From Omnitrophica WOR_2 bacterium RBG_13_41_10 (GTDB taxonomy: Bacteria; Omnitrophota; Gorgyraeia; Gygaellales; Profunditerraquicolaceae): a DNA stretch of 16,038 nt. Each line of letters starts with the position of its first letter. Within the stretch, counting starts at the first letter, position 1. The translations under genes were made by a program, and so were the position numbers. This document shows, piece after piece, positions 5,074-12,683 of this stretch. The stretch is taken from the NCBI GenBank assembly GCA_001805465.1, contig MHGH01000022.1, positions 15,767 through 31,804 on the forward strand, written 5' to 3'. A model generated the notes under the pieces. The model did not search any database. It saw only the letters and a list, made by a program, of their open reading frames with translations, and was not told where the DNA came from.

Positions 5074-5987
5074 TATAGGGCGGTTAAATTATTTTTTAGA
5101 TTAGATGCGGTTTTTAAAAAAAGAGCCTTCTCTTCTGAATTTAAATCTAATTCTATGATTCTCTCAATACCGTTTTTGCCTATTTCACAAGGAACACCGA
5201 CACAGATATCTTTGAGGCCGTATTCACCGTTTAAATAAGCACAGACTGCTATAGTGCGCTTTTTATCTTTTACGATTGAGCTTACTACTTCAGTAATAGC
5301 AGCTGAAGGAGCAAAATAGGCGCTACCGCTACCTAACAAAGAAACTACCTCTGCTCCGCGCTCTATGGTCTTTTGAGCTAATTCCTGAATTTTTTGGCTG
5401 TTGATGAGTTTAGTTAAGGGTTCATTCTTTACTTTAGTAAATCGCGCTAGAGGTAACATTCCTTCGCCATGAGGCCCGATAACACAGGCCTCTATTTCTG
5501 TCGGCGAAACTTTTAATTCTTGGGCAATAAGATTAGCAAAACGTGAGGCATCAAGATTTGCCCCTACGCCAAATACTTTTTTGGGGTTAAATTGCAGGTT
5601 TTTTAAGGCCAGGTAAGTTATTAAGTCTAAAGGGTTAGTTACCACCAAGACTATTGCCTCAGGGGCTAATCTTTTAATCTCTAAGCAGATGCATTTGGTA
5701 ATCTCGGCATTCTTTTTTAAAAGCTCTTCGCGGGTCATCCCGGGCTTACGCGCCAGACCCGCCGTTACTATAATAATCCCTGAACCTTTTATATTTGTAA
5801 AATCTTCCGTACCTTTGATTTTATAATCCAAGTTTAGCGCAGCACGGGCATCCTCTAAGTCCAGGGCTTTTCCACAAGCTAATCCCTTGGCTATGTCTAT
5901 TAAAACAATCTCGTCTAAGTTATCCTGAGCGAGGCGCATGGCGGTTAACCCGCCCACATTTCCCGCACCGATTAGAGAAATTTTCAT
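5073..5987 (-). CDS. mdh: Malate dehydrogenase (LDH-like type)
   Basis: Interconverts malate and oxaloacetate with NAD. The 304-residue protein has the NAD loop GAGNVG (7-12) with D31 ending the second strand (NAD preference), the mobile substrate loop LARKPGMTREE (78-88) whose R80 is the malate-type residue (Gln in lactate dehydrogenase), R86, N118, LDASRF with D146/R149, and catalytic H173 in GPHGEGM. These mark malate rather than lactate specificity. It begins inside the idh stop (ATGA, 4-base overlap) and ends in a TAATG junction with lpd. The neighbours place it in a set of TCA-type enzymes. Confidence 0.92.
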   Translation of the reverse strand: MKISLIGAGNVGGLTAMRLAQDNLDEIVLIDIAKGLACGKALDLEDARAALNLDYKIKGTEDFTNIKGSGIIIVTAGLARKPGMTREELLKKNAEITKCICLEIKRLAPEAIVLVVTNPLDLITYLALKNLQFNPKKVFGVGANLDASRFANLIAQELKVSPTEIEACVIGPHGEGMLPLARFTKVKNEPLTKLINSQKIQELAQKTIERGAEVVSLLGSGSAYFAPSAAITEVVSSIVKDKKRTIAVCAYLNGEYGLKDICVGVPCEIGKNGIERIIELDLNSEEKALFLKTASNLKNNLTAL

Positions 5988-7066
5988 TTTAATTTTTTGA
6001 TAATGGCATCTGCCATTTCTTTGGTCCCGACGCTGGTAGGGTCATCGCGGTAAGGCTTTAAATCATAGGTCACGGATTCACCGATAGCCAAAACTTCCTT
6101 TACTGCGTTTTCTAATCTATCGGCGGCTGTCTTCTCCTTAATATATCTCAGCATAAGGACGCTAGAAAGGATTTCTGCGGTAGGGTTGGTTTTATTTAAT
6201 CCCGTATATTTGGGGGCTGCTCCGTGTACCGGCTCAAATACCGCAATACTATCGCCGATATTAGCACCCGGCGCCACCCCTAAACCACCGACTAAACCAG
6301 CGCATAAATCAGAAATTATGTCTCCGTAGAGATTAGGTAGGACTAAAAGATCAAAATTTTGCGGGACCTTTACTAACTGCATAGAGAGGTTATCTACGAT
6401 TGCCTCTTGGAAATCTATTTTTCCCATATATTTAGCAGCCACTTCCCGCGCAGTTTTCAGGAATAGCCCGTCGGTAAATTTCATAATATTTGCCTTATGC
6501 ACGGCAGTAACTTTTTTTCTTCCGTGCTCTAGGGCATATTCAAAGGCAAATCTCACTATTCTTTCGCTTGCCGATTTAGAAATCGGCTTGATAGAAATGC
6601 CTGAATCAGGACGGATCTTTTTCTTGGAATATTTTTCTATCTTCTCAATCAGGCTGGTGGTTTCTTTTTGCCCGGCTTCAAATTCAATACCGGCATATAA
6701 ATCTTCGGTGTTCTCCCGCACTATTACTATGTCTATATTTTTATAGGGGCTGTTTATGCCGGGATATGATTTCGCCGGCCGCACGCAAGCGTATAAATCC
6801 AAAGCCTGCCGGATTGCCACATTTACCGAGCGAAAACCTTCTCCGATAGGGGTAATAATCGGGCCCTTTAAAGCTACTTTATTTCTTCTAATGGAATCAA
6901 GGGTTTGTTCTGGAAGGATATTGCCGAATTTTTCCTGCGCGCGCTGCCCGGCTAAGGCCTCTTCCCACTCAATTTCTACGCCGGTTGCCTTAATGCATCT
7001 TTGGGCTGCAGCTACTACTTCCGGCCCAATCCCGTCGCCTGGTATCAAAGTAATTTTATGTTTCAT
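5984..7066 (-). CDS. icd: Isocitrate dehydrogenase, probably NADP-type
   Basis: Member of the isocitrate/isopropylmalate dehydrogenase family, 360 residues. Substrate-loop residues are S80 and N82 in GFRSVNVAIRQ; this S.N pattern with R86, R96 and R118 is that of isocitrate dehydrogenase (isopropylmalate enzymes have Leu-rich sequence here). VRENTEDLYAGIEF (117-129), K191 in VHKANIMK, and D225/D249/D253 supply catalysis and metal binding. HGAAPKYTG carries K286-Y287 where NAD enzymes usually have Asp-Ile, suggesting NADP use. It should oxidise isocitrate to 2-oxoglutarate and CO2. It overlaps leuD by one base (TAATG) and mdh by four (ATGA). Homoisocitrate dehydrogenase is a less likely alternative. 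Confidence 0.85.
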   Translation of the reverse strand: MKHKITLIPGDGIGPEVVAAAQRCIKATGVEIEWEEALAGQRAQEKFGNILPEQTLDSIRRNKVALKGPIITPIGEGFRSVNVAIRQALDLYACVRPAKSYPGINSPYKNIDIVIVRENTEDLYAGIEFEAGQKETTSLIEKIEKYSKKKIRPDSGISIKPISKSASERIVRFAFEYALEHGRKKVTAVHKANIMKFTDGLFLKTAREVAAKYMGKIDFQEAIVDNLSMQLVKVPQNFDLLVLPNLYGDIISDLCAGLVGGLGVAPGANIGDSIAVFEPVHGAAPKYTGLNKTNPTAEILSSVLMLRYIKEKTAADRLENAVKEVLAIGESVTYDLKPYRDDPTSVGTKEMADAIIKKLK

Positions 7067-7566
7067 TAAATTTTAAGTTCTCCGTATTTCTTATAATAAT
7101 TCACAATCCCGCCTGCTTTTAATAATTCCTGCATAAAACCGGTTACAGGCTTACTGCTTAATTCTATGCCCTGGCTTAGATCCGTCATCCTTCCTTTATC
7201 TAAATCTATTCTCACAGAATCTCCTTCTTTGATTTTATCGGTATCTGCCTCAATCAAGGGCAGGCCGATATTAAAGCTATTACGGTAAAATATGCGGGCA
7301 AAACTTTTAGCTACAATAGCTATAATTCCGCTTTCTTTGATTACCAAAGGGGCTTGTTCCCGCGAGGAGCCCATACCGAAATTGCTCCCGGCGACGAGGA
7401 TAGATTTACCCGGAGTTATTTTCTTGGGGAATTCCGGGTCAATATCCTCCATAATATGCTTAGCGAGTTCTTTTATGTCAGTAATAGAGAATTTATACCG
7501 TCCGGAAATAATAAAATCCGTATTGATGTTGTCCCCTAATTTTATTGCCAGGCCTGCTATCTTCAT
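7066..7566 (-). CDS. Aconitase-superfamily dehydratase, LeuD-type small subunit
   Basis: The 166-residue swivelling domain pairs with the LeuC-type large subunit. GDNINTDFII (11-20), GRYKFS (22-27) and GSNFGMGSSREQA (60-72) with S67/S68/R69 are visible. The loop after the INTD motif sets substrate choice in this family; here it reads RYKFS, unlike the YLVY-type loop reported for isopropylmalate isomerase or YLRT for homoaconitase. With isocitrate dehydrogenase immediately downstream (1-base overlap), an aconitase-like citrate/isocitrate role is plausible, but isopropylmalate cannot be excluded. It is separated from its large-subunit partner by pilT and overlaps that gene by one base (TAATG). 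Confidence 0.85.
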   Translation of the reverse strand: MKIAGLAIKLGDNINTDFIISGRYKFSITDIKELAKHIMEDIDPEFPKKITPGKSILVAGSNFGMGSSREQAPLVIKESGIIAIVAKSFARIFYRNSFNIGLPLIEADTDKIKEGDSVRIDLDKGRMTDLSQGIELSSKPVTGFMQELLKAGGIVNYYKKYGELKI

Positions 7567-8612
7567 TATAATTGCTTAAATTCTTCAGGGTTCTTGACTT
7601 TAGACATAGCTACATCCAAATTAATCATCCCCTGTTTAAAAAGCTCCTTTAAGGACTTATCCATGGTTTTCATGCCGTATTGGCTGCCGGTCTGCATTAA
7701 TGTAGGAATTTGCTCAATTTCCTGCTCGCGGATGAGGTTTTTGATGCCTGCGGTAGCCACCATAACTTCTGTAGCGCAAACCCGGCCTTTTCCCGAAGCA
7801 TTAGGAAGCAATAACTGTGAAACCACCCCCTGTAAACAGTCAGCTAACTGTAATTTTACCTGTTGCTGTTGATGCGGGGGAAAGACGTCAATAATTCTTT
7901 CAATGGTTTGCGGCGCATCCGGAGTATGCAAGGTTGCTAAAACTAAGTGGCCGGTTTCCGCAGCAGTAATAGTGGTAGAAATGGTCTCTAGGTCGCGCAT
8001 TTCACCGACGACAATAACATTAGGGTCTTGTCTTAAGGCATGGCGTAAGGCTTCGGCAAAAGAATGGGTATCGGCATATACCTCTCTTTGTTTAATCACG
8101 CTTTTTTTATTTGTGTGTATAAACTCAATAGGGTCTTCAATACAGACCATCAGGCACTCTCTCTCGTTGTTAATTAAGTCTATCATAGCGGCCAGGGTGG
8201 TAGTTTTACCTACTCCTGTAGGCCCGGTTACCAAAACTAACCCATTAGATTTACGGGCAAGGTCTGTGAGTATCTGCGGTAACCCTAATTCTTCAAGGGT
8301 AGGTATAGCTAAAGGGACGCGGCGTAAGGCAGCTTCTACCGAACCTTTCTGCATGTGGATATTTACGCGGAACCTATCTATACCGGGAAGGGCCAGAGAA
8401 AAATCTAGCTCCAGGTCCTGCTCGAATTTTTCTTTCTGGGGATTAGTAAGCAGGCTATAAATCATTTTCTTCAGCTCTGCCTTATCTAACCTTGCATCAT
8501 CTGTACGTGTCAATTTGCCGTCGATACGGATAATCGGCGGCTCATTTTCTGTAAGGTGTAAATCCGATGCCTTCTCTTTGATACATAATAAAAGCAAGTC
8601 TTGTATTAACAT
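7566..8612 (-). CDS. pilT: Type IV pilus retraction ATPase PilT
   Basis: Cytoplasmic hexameric ATPase that depolymerises type IV pili, giving twitching and DNA uptake. The 348-residue protein has the PilT plan: an N-terminal PAS-like domain (1-about 100, with SDLHLTENEPP), Walker A GPTGVGKT (130-137), the Asp box around EDPIEFIH (159-166), Walker B VIVVGEMRD (199-207, E204), the His box ATLHT (226-230, H229), and the PilT-specific AGIKNLIRE segment (288-296). A strong GGAGGG precedes the start. It lies in the same operon between the leuC-type and leuD-type genes and shares a TAATG junction with the latter. No other pilus gene is visible, so its place here is unusual. Confidence 0.93.
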   Translation of the reverse strand: MLIQDLLLLCIKEKASDLHLTENEPPIIRIDGKLTRTDDARLDKAELKKMIYSLLTNPQKEKFEQDLELDFSLALPGIDRFRVNIHMQKGSVEAALRRVPLAIPTLEELGLPQILTDLARKSNGLVLVTGPTGVGKTTTLAAMIDLINNERECLMVCIEDPIEFIHTNKKSVIKQREVYADTHSFAEALRHALRQDPNVIVVGEMRDLETISTTITAAETGHLVLATLHTPDAPQTIERIIDVFPPHQQQQVKLQLADCLQGVVSQLLLPNASGKGRVCATEVMVATAGIKNLIREQEIEQIPTLMQTGSQYGMKTMDKSLKELFKQGMINLDVAMSKVKNPEEFKQL

Positions 8613-8626
8613 GGTTTCCCTCCGGA

Positions 8627-9880
8627 TTATAGATAGTTTCTGGGATCAGTGATTTTTCCTGTAATGCTGGATGCCGCTACGGTTGCCGGCGAAGCCAAAT
8701 AAATAAAGGCATTAGGATTACCCATCCTGCCTTTAAAATTCCGGTTAGCCGTAGATATAACTGTTTCCCCGTCGGCAGGTATACCGTTATGTGTTCCGAC
8801 GCAGGGCCCGCACCCCGGAGCAACTATTACTGCCCCGGCTTTGACAAATATACCAATGATGCCTTCTGATAGGGCCTCTAGGTATATATCTCTTGAGCTG
8901 GGAGCAATAATAAATTTTACTTCTGAGTTTACTTTTTTTGATTTTAATATGGAAGCCGCGATTTTTAAATCTGCCAACCTGCCATTGGTGCAAGTGCCTA
9001 AAAAAGCCTCATTTATTTTAATATCTTTTAGTTCATCGACTGTTTTAGTGTTATCTACTGTGTGCGGGCAGGAAACCGTTGGCTTGAGTTTAGATATGTC
9101 ATATTCTAAAACCGATTGATATCGCGCTTCTTTGTCCGCGGATACCGCGGATATTTTTTTATTTTTTGCTACTCTTGGGGAGAGCCAGGAAAAAGTTTTT
9201 TTATCCTGCGGCATAAAACCTGCCTTTGCCCCCATCTCCACTATCATATTACAGACGGTAAATCGCCCGTCCATATCTAGGGCATCTATTACAGGGCCGG
9301 AAAATTCCACGGCCTTATAGGTTGCGCCGTCGGATTTTATCTTGCCGATAATATGCAGTATTATATCTTTGGCGTAAATGCCTTTAGGGACTTTTCCCTT
9401 AATTACTATTTTAACCGATTCCGGCACTTTAAACCAGTTTTTTCCTGTAGCTAAAGTTATGGCCAAGTCTGTGGAGCCGACACCGGTAGAAAATGCCCCT
9501 AACGCTCCGTATGTGCAGGTATGCGAATCCGCCCCTAAAACTAAATCTCCGGGGAGGATTTGACCGGATTCTGGTATGACTTGATGGCAGACCCCGCAAC
9601 CTATATCGCTAAAATCTGTCTGATATTCTTTTTGGAAAGAGCGCATTTTCTGGTGTACGCGCGACACCCCTTCATTAGGAGAGGGCGCGCTATGGTCTAT
9701 CACCATACAGAACCTGGTATTTAATTTATTTACCCCCAGCTCTTTTATCCTGTCGATGATAATAGAAGAAGTTCCGTCCTGGCCAAAAGCAAAATCTACT
9801 TTGCAGACAGCAAAATCTCCGGCTTCCAAAGAGCGGCCGGCATGAGCGGATAGTATTTTTTCGGCTATGGTTTGAGGCAT
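8627..9880 (-). CDS. Aconitase-superfamily dehydratase, LeuC-type large subunit
   Basis: This 417-residue protein carries the [4Fe-4S]-binding catalytic domains of the isopropylmalate isomerase/homoaconitase group. Motifs seen are IDHSAPSPN (61-69), GADSHTC (116-122), the cluster Cys C297 in LGTCTNGR and C357/C360 in PGCGPCVG, and a substrate-binding NRNFKGRMG (379-387). It has the shorter length of the archaeal/anaerobe LeuC type. The small subunit is two genes downstream, past pilT. Context (aminotransferase before, isocitrate and malate dehydrogenases after, no leuA or leuB) suggests it serves as an aconitase or homologue; specificity cannot be read from the large subunit alone. It starts in a TAATG junction with the aminotransferase gene. 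Confidence 0.88.
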   Translation of the reverse strand: MPQTIAEKILSAHAGRSLEAGDFAVCKVDFAFGQDGTSSIIIDRIKELGVNKLNTRFCMVIDHSAPSPNEGVSRVHQKMRSFQKEYQTDFSDIGCGVCHQVIPESGQILPGDLVLGADSHTCTYGALGAFSTGVGSTDLAITLATGKNWFKVPESVKIVIKGKVPKGIYAKDIILHIIGKIKSDGATYKAVEFSGPVIDALDMDGRFTVCNMIVEMGAKAGFMPQDKKTFSWLSPRVAKNKKISAVSADKEARYQSVLEYDISKLKPTVSCPHTVDNTKTVDELKDIKINEAFLGTCTNGRLADLKIAASILKSKKVNSEVKFIIAPSSRDIYLEALSEGIIGIFVKAGAVIVAPGCGPCVGTHNGIPADGETVISTANRNFKGRMGNPNAFIYLASPATVAASSITGKITDPRNYL

Positions 9881-11055
9881 TAGAGGTTTTTTATCCAGTT
9901 GTTTATTCTGTCTAGGCCTTTTTCTATTTGTTCGATACCGGTAGCAAAACTGATGCGTATATAGTCGTCCCTGCCGAATGATTCTCCCGGGATTAATGCT
10001 ACCATGGCCTCATCCAGCAGGCGGCTGGCAAAAGTAATAGAATCCAGCTGGGTTTTAGAAATATCGCAAAATATATAAAATGCGCCCTGCGGCACGATAA
10101 ACTTAAGCTCCTTAATGTTTTCTAGTTTCTTAATAGCTAAGTCTCTCCTCTTCTGGAATTCACGGCGCATATTTTCGCTAAATTCATCGCCTGCATTCAA
10201 GGCAGCCAATGCTGCCTTTTGGCTAATAGAGGAAGGGCAAGAAGTAGTATGGTCCTGTAATTTGGAGATAGCTTCTACTATATCTGGTGGGCCGGCCAGG
10301 TACCCAACTCGCCAGCCGGTCATAGAGAAAGCCTTGGAAAGGCCGTTAACTGTAAGCGTCAGGTTATAAATATCTTTATTAAGCCCGGCTATAGATATAT
10401 GTTTTATATTGTCATAGATAAGTTTTTCATAAATTTCATCGCTGATCAGGAAAATTTTATGCGCCAGGCATATTTTAGCTATAGCTTCCAGTTCCTTACG
10501 GTTATATACCGAACCGGTGGGATTGGCTGGGCTGTTTAAAATCAGTATTTTAGTGTTTGCGCTTATCTGCCTTTCCAGATCTTCAACAGTAAGCTTAAAA
10601 TTATTTTCCGGGGATGTTTTTATAAAAAAGGGTTTTGCCTCTGCAAGGGTTACCATTTCCGGATAGCTTACCCAATAAGGGCTAGGGATTAATACCTCAT
10701 CTTGGCTATCGGCCAATGTAAAAATAGCATTAAATATGCTGTGTTTTGCTCCGCAGGAAACTACTATTTGGTTTGGTTGATAAACCAGCCCGTTTTCTTT
10801 TTTTAATTTTTCGCAGATACTTTGTTTTAATTCGGGGATACCGGTGGTAGGGGTATATTTAGTGAAGCCGCTCTTTATGGCATCTATTGCTGCAGCTTTA
10901 ATAAAATCCGGGGTATCAAAGTCGGGTTCTCCTGCGGCAAAATTTACGATATCCCGGCCTTCTGATTTTAACTTTTTTGCTTTGGAGGTTATAGCGAGGG
11001 TAGAGGAAGGATTTACTTTTTTAAGACGCCCGGTTAACCGCCTGTCTATGCGCAT
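9880..11055 (-). CDS. aspC: Class I aminotransferase, probably aspartate aminotransferase
   Basis: PLP-dependent fold-type I transaminase, 391 residues. Key residues visible: AAGEPDFDTP (40-49), KYTPTTGIPELK (66-77), PSPYWVSY (124-131), N178 in NSPANPTG, D206 and Y209 in ISDEIYEKL, Schiff-base lysine K241 in NGLSKAFSMTGWRVGY, and carboxylate-binding R368 in RISF. The pattern fits the bacterial AspC Ib group, which converts aspartate and 2-oxoglutarate into oxaloacetate and glutamate. Both keto acids are linked to neighbouring enzymes (malate and isocitrate dehydrogenases). It starts just 6 bases after rplQ with no clear Shine-Dalgarno and joins leuC by TAATG. Other amino acids may also be substrates. 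Confidence 0.88.
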   Translation of the reverse strand: MRIDRRLTGRLKKVNPSSTLAITSKAKKLKSEGRDIVNFAAGEPDFDTPDFIKAAAIDAIKSGFTKYTPTTGIPELKQSICEKLKKENGLVYQPNQIVVSCGAKHSIFNAIFTLADSQDEVLIPSPYWVSYPEMVTLAEAKPFFIKTSPENNFKLTVEDLERQISANTKILILNSPANPTGSVYNRKELEAIAKICLAHKIFLISDEIYEKLIYDNIKHISIAGLNKDIYNLTLTVNGLSKAFSMTGWRVGYLAGPPDIVEAISKLQDHTTSCPSSISQKAALAALNAGDEFSENMRREFQKRRDLAIKKLENIKELKFIVPQGAFYIFCDISKTQLDSITFASRLLDEAMVALIPGESFGRDDYIRISFATGIEQIEKGLDRINNWIKNL

Positions 11056-11061
11056 TTGGTT

Positions 11062-11637
11062 TTATAGCGAATCTCTTTCTTTTTTAAATATCCCTCTTAG
11101 GCCTCCTAAGAATTTCTTGGAAGGTTTTTGCGCAGTGCTGGGTTTCTCTTGAACACCTATGCCAGTTTTGGCCTTTTTTTGCTCAGCGACGGGTTTTTCT
11201 TTTTTTATTTCTGCCTCAGGCACCACTTCTCCTTCGATCTGTGGTTCCTTCTTTTTCTTAGGGGACTTCTTTATTTTTTTCTGAATTTCCGTCAACTCAA
11301 ATATAACCATCAGGGCATTGTCGCCTCTTCTTGAGCCTAAGTTCATAATCCTGGTATAGCCGCTGTTTTTATGTTTAAAACGCGCTCCGATATCCTTAAA
11401 AAGTAAAGATACTAATTGATGGTCGCAAAGTATTTCATAGGCCTGCCTCCTTGAAAAAAGCGTATCGGATTTTGTCAAGGATATAAGCCTTTCTACTAAA
11501 GGCTGGGCAGCGCGGGCCTTGGCTTTAGTAGTTTTTATGCTCTGGTATTTGATGATACTCCTGGCCAGGCTTGTTAAAGTAGCCTTTCTCCAGCTGGTAA
11601 AACGATTTAAGCGGTGCCTTGCTTTTCTATGCCTCAT
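11062..11637 (-). CDS. rplQ: Ribosomal protein L17 with long Lys/Glu/Pro-rich C-terminal tail
   Basis: The first ~117 residues are a normal bacterial L17, from MRHRKARHRLNR through TKAKARAAQPLVERLISL to GYTRIMNLGSRRGDNALMVIFEL, a large-subunit protein near the peptide exit tunnel. An additional ~74 residues follow: a charged low-complexity stretch rich in Lys, Glu and Pro (118-172), ending in an amphipathic-looking KKFLGGLRGIFKKE segment. L17 in model bacteria is about 120-127 residues. An AAAGGA overlapping the end of rpoA is its ribosome site. Confidence 0.93.
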   Translation of the reverse strand: MRHRKARHRLNRFTSWRKATLTSLARSIIKYQSIKTTKAKARAAQPLVERLISLTKSDTLFSRRQAYEILCDHQLVSLLFKDIGARFKHKNSGYTRIMNLGSRRGDNALMVIFELTEIQKKIKKSPKKKKEPQIEGEVVPEAEIKKEKPVAEQKKAKTGIGVQEKPSTAQKPSKKFLGGLRGIFKKERDSL

Positions 11638-11644
11638 CTTAAAA

Positions 11645-12634
11645 TTATCCTTTAAATTTTTTGCTGTCTATTTGCATTCCTAAAGATAAACCCATTCCCG
11701 CTAAGAGCTCTTTTATTTCAGTTAATGATTTCTTGCCGAAATTTTTCAATCCCAGCATATCATCTTCGCCGTGTTTTACCAGGTCAGCAATAGTTTTTAC
11801 ATTGGCCTCTCTTAAACAGTTAGAGCTTCTTACAGACAGTTCCAGTTCCGATATGGGAAGTTTTAATTTCTCGTATAGCGCTATCTCTTCTTTGGTCATT
11901 TCCGGCTCTTCTTCAATTTCATCTTCCGGCAATTGGCCAAACCCGACAAAAATATCCATATGCCTCTGCAAGATATTGGAGGCATAAAGCAAGGCATCTT
12001 TAGGATTAATAGCGCCGTTAGTCCATATCTCTAAAATCAGTTTATCATAATCCGTTTTTTGCCCTACACGCGTATTTTCCACTACAAAATTCACCTTTTT
12101 TACCGGGGTAAATACCGTATCAATAGGCACCAATCCGATTGTTTTTTCCGGCTTTTTATTCAGCTCTGCGGGTACATAGCCCCTGCCTTTAGCCACTTCC
12201 ATCTCCATGCGGAATTTTGTCTCTTTAGTTAAAGTAGCTATGTGCAGGTCAGGATTGATTATTTCTATGGTATCATCCGTCTGGATATCCTTGGCCTTAA
12301 TCTCGCCTTTTGAATTTTTGCTGATAGAGATTGTTTTTGGTATTTTGGAATGCGAATTTAATACCAGGCTTTTTATATTCAGGATTATCTCCGGCACATC
12401 TTCTAATACCCCCGGTATGGTGGAAAATTCATGTTGTACCCCGTCAATTTTAATAGAGGTAACGGCGCTACCTTCAATAGAAGACAATAAAACCCGCCTT
12501 AAAGAATTACCCAGCGTAATTCCGTAACCCCTTTCAAAAGGGGCAGCTATAAATCTCCCGTAGGTATTTGTATAGGTAGACTCGTCGCATTCTAATCGTT
12601 TTGGTAACTGGAAATCTCTCCACTTTATACCCAT
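11645..12634 (-). CDS. rpoA: RNA polymerase alpha subunit
   Basis: The 329-residue protein shows the complete alpha architecture. The N-terminal assembly domain (about 1-232) includes PFERGYGITLGNSLRRVLLSS (32-52) and GVLEDVPEIILN. A short acidic linker follows (235-250, EDEIEEEPEM). The C-terminal domain (about 259-329) includes ELSVRSSNCL, with R269 equivalent to the UP-element-contacting Arg of E. coli, and LKNFGKKSLTEIKE. It begins the last part of the classic alpha operon after rpsD, with GGGAGG 7 bases before the ATG. Confidence 0.97.
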   Translation of the reverse strand: MGIKWRDFQLPKRLECDESTYTNTYGRFIAAPFERGYGITLGNSLRRVLLSSIEGSAVTSIKIDGVQHEFSTIPGVLEDVPEIILNIKSLVLNSHSKIPKTISISKNSKGEIKAKDIQTDDTIEIINPDLHIATLTKETKFRMEMEVAKGRGYVPAELNKKPEKTIGLVPIDTVFTPVKKVNFVVENTRVGQKTDYDKLILEIWTNGAINPKDALLYASNILQRHMDIFVGFGQLPEDEIEEEPEMTKEEIALYEKLKLPISELELSVRSSNCLREANVKTIADLVKHGEDDMLGLKNFGKKSLTEIKELLAGMGLSLGMQIDSKKFKG

Positions 12635-12683
12635 TCGCTTCCTCCCTTAATTTATAGAGAATGAAAAAATAACTTTTTAAGAA

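Noticed and set aside
5984..7066. 3-isopropylmalate dehydrogenase (leuB)
   Set aside because: The substrate loop has S80 and N82 and the cofactor site has Lys-Tyr, both isocitrate-dehydrogenase features; isopropylmalate enzymes have Leu-rich sequence and Asp-Ile there.
8787..8993. Minus-strand frame of 68 codons inside the LeuC-type gene, and similar overlapping frames elsewhere
   Set aside because: They lie in alternative frames of well-supported genes, have no ribosome site and show no recognisable domain.
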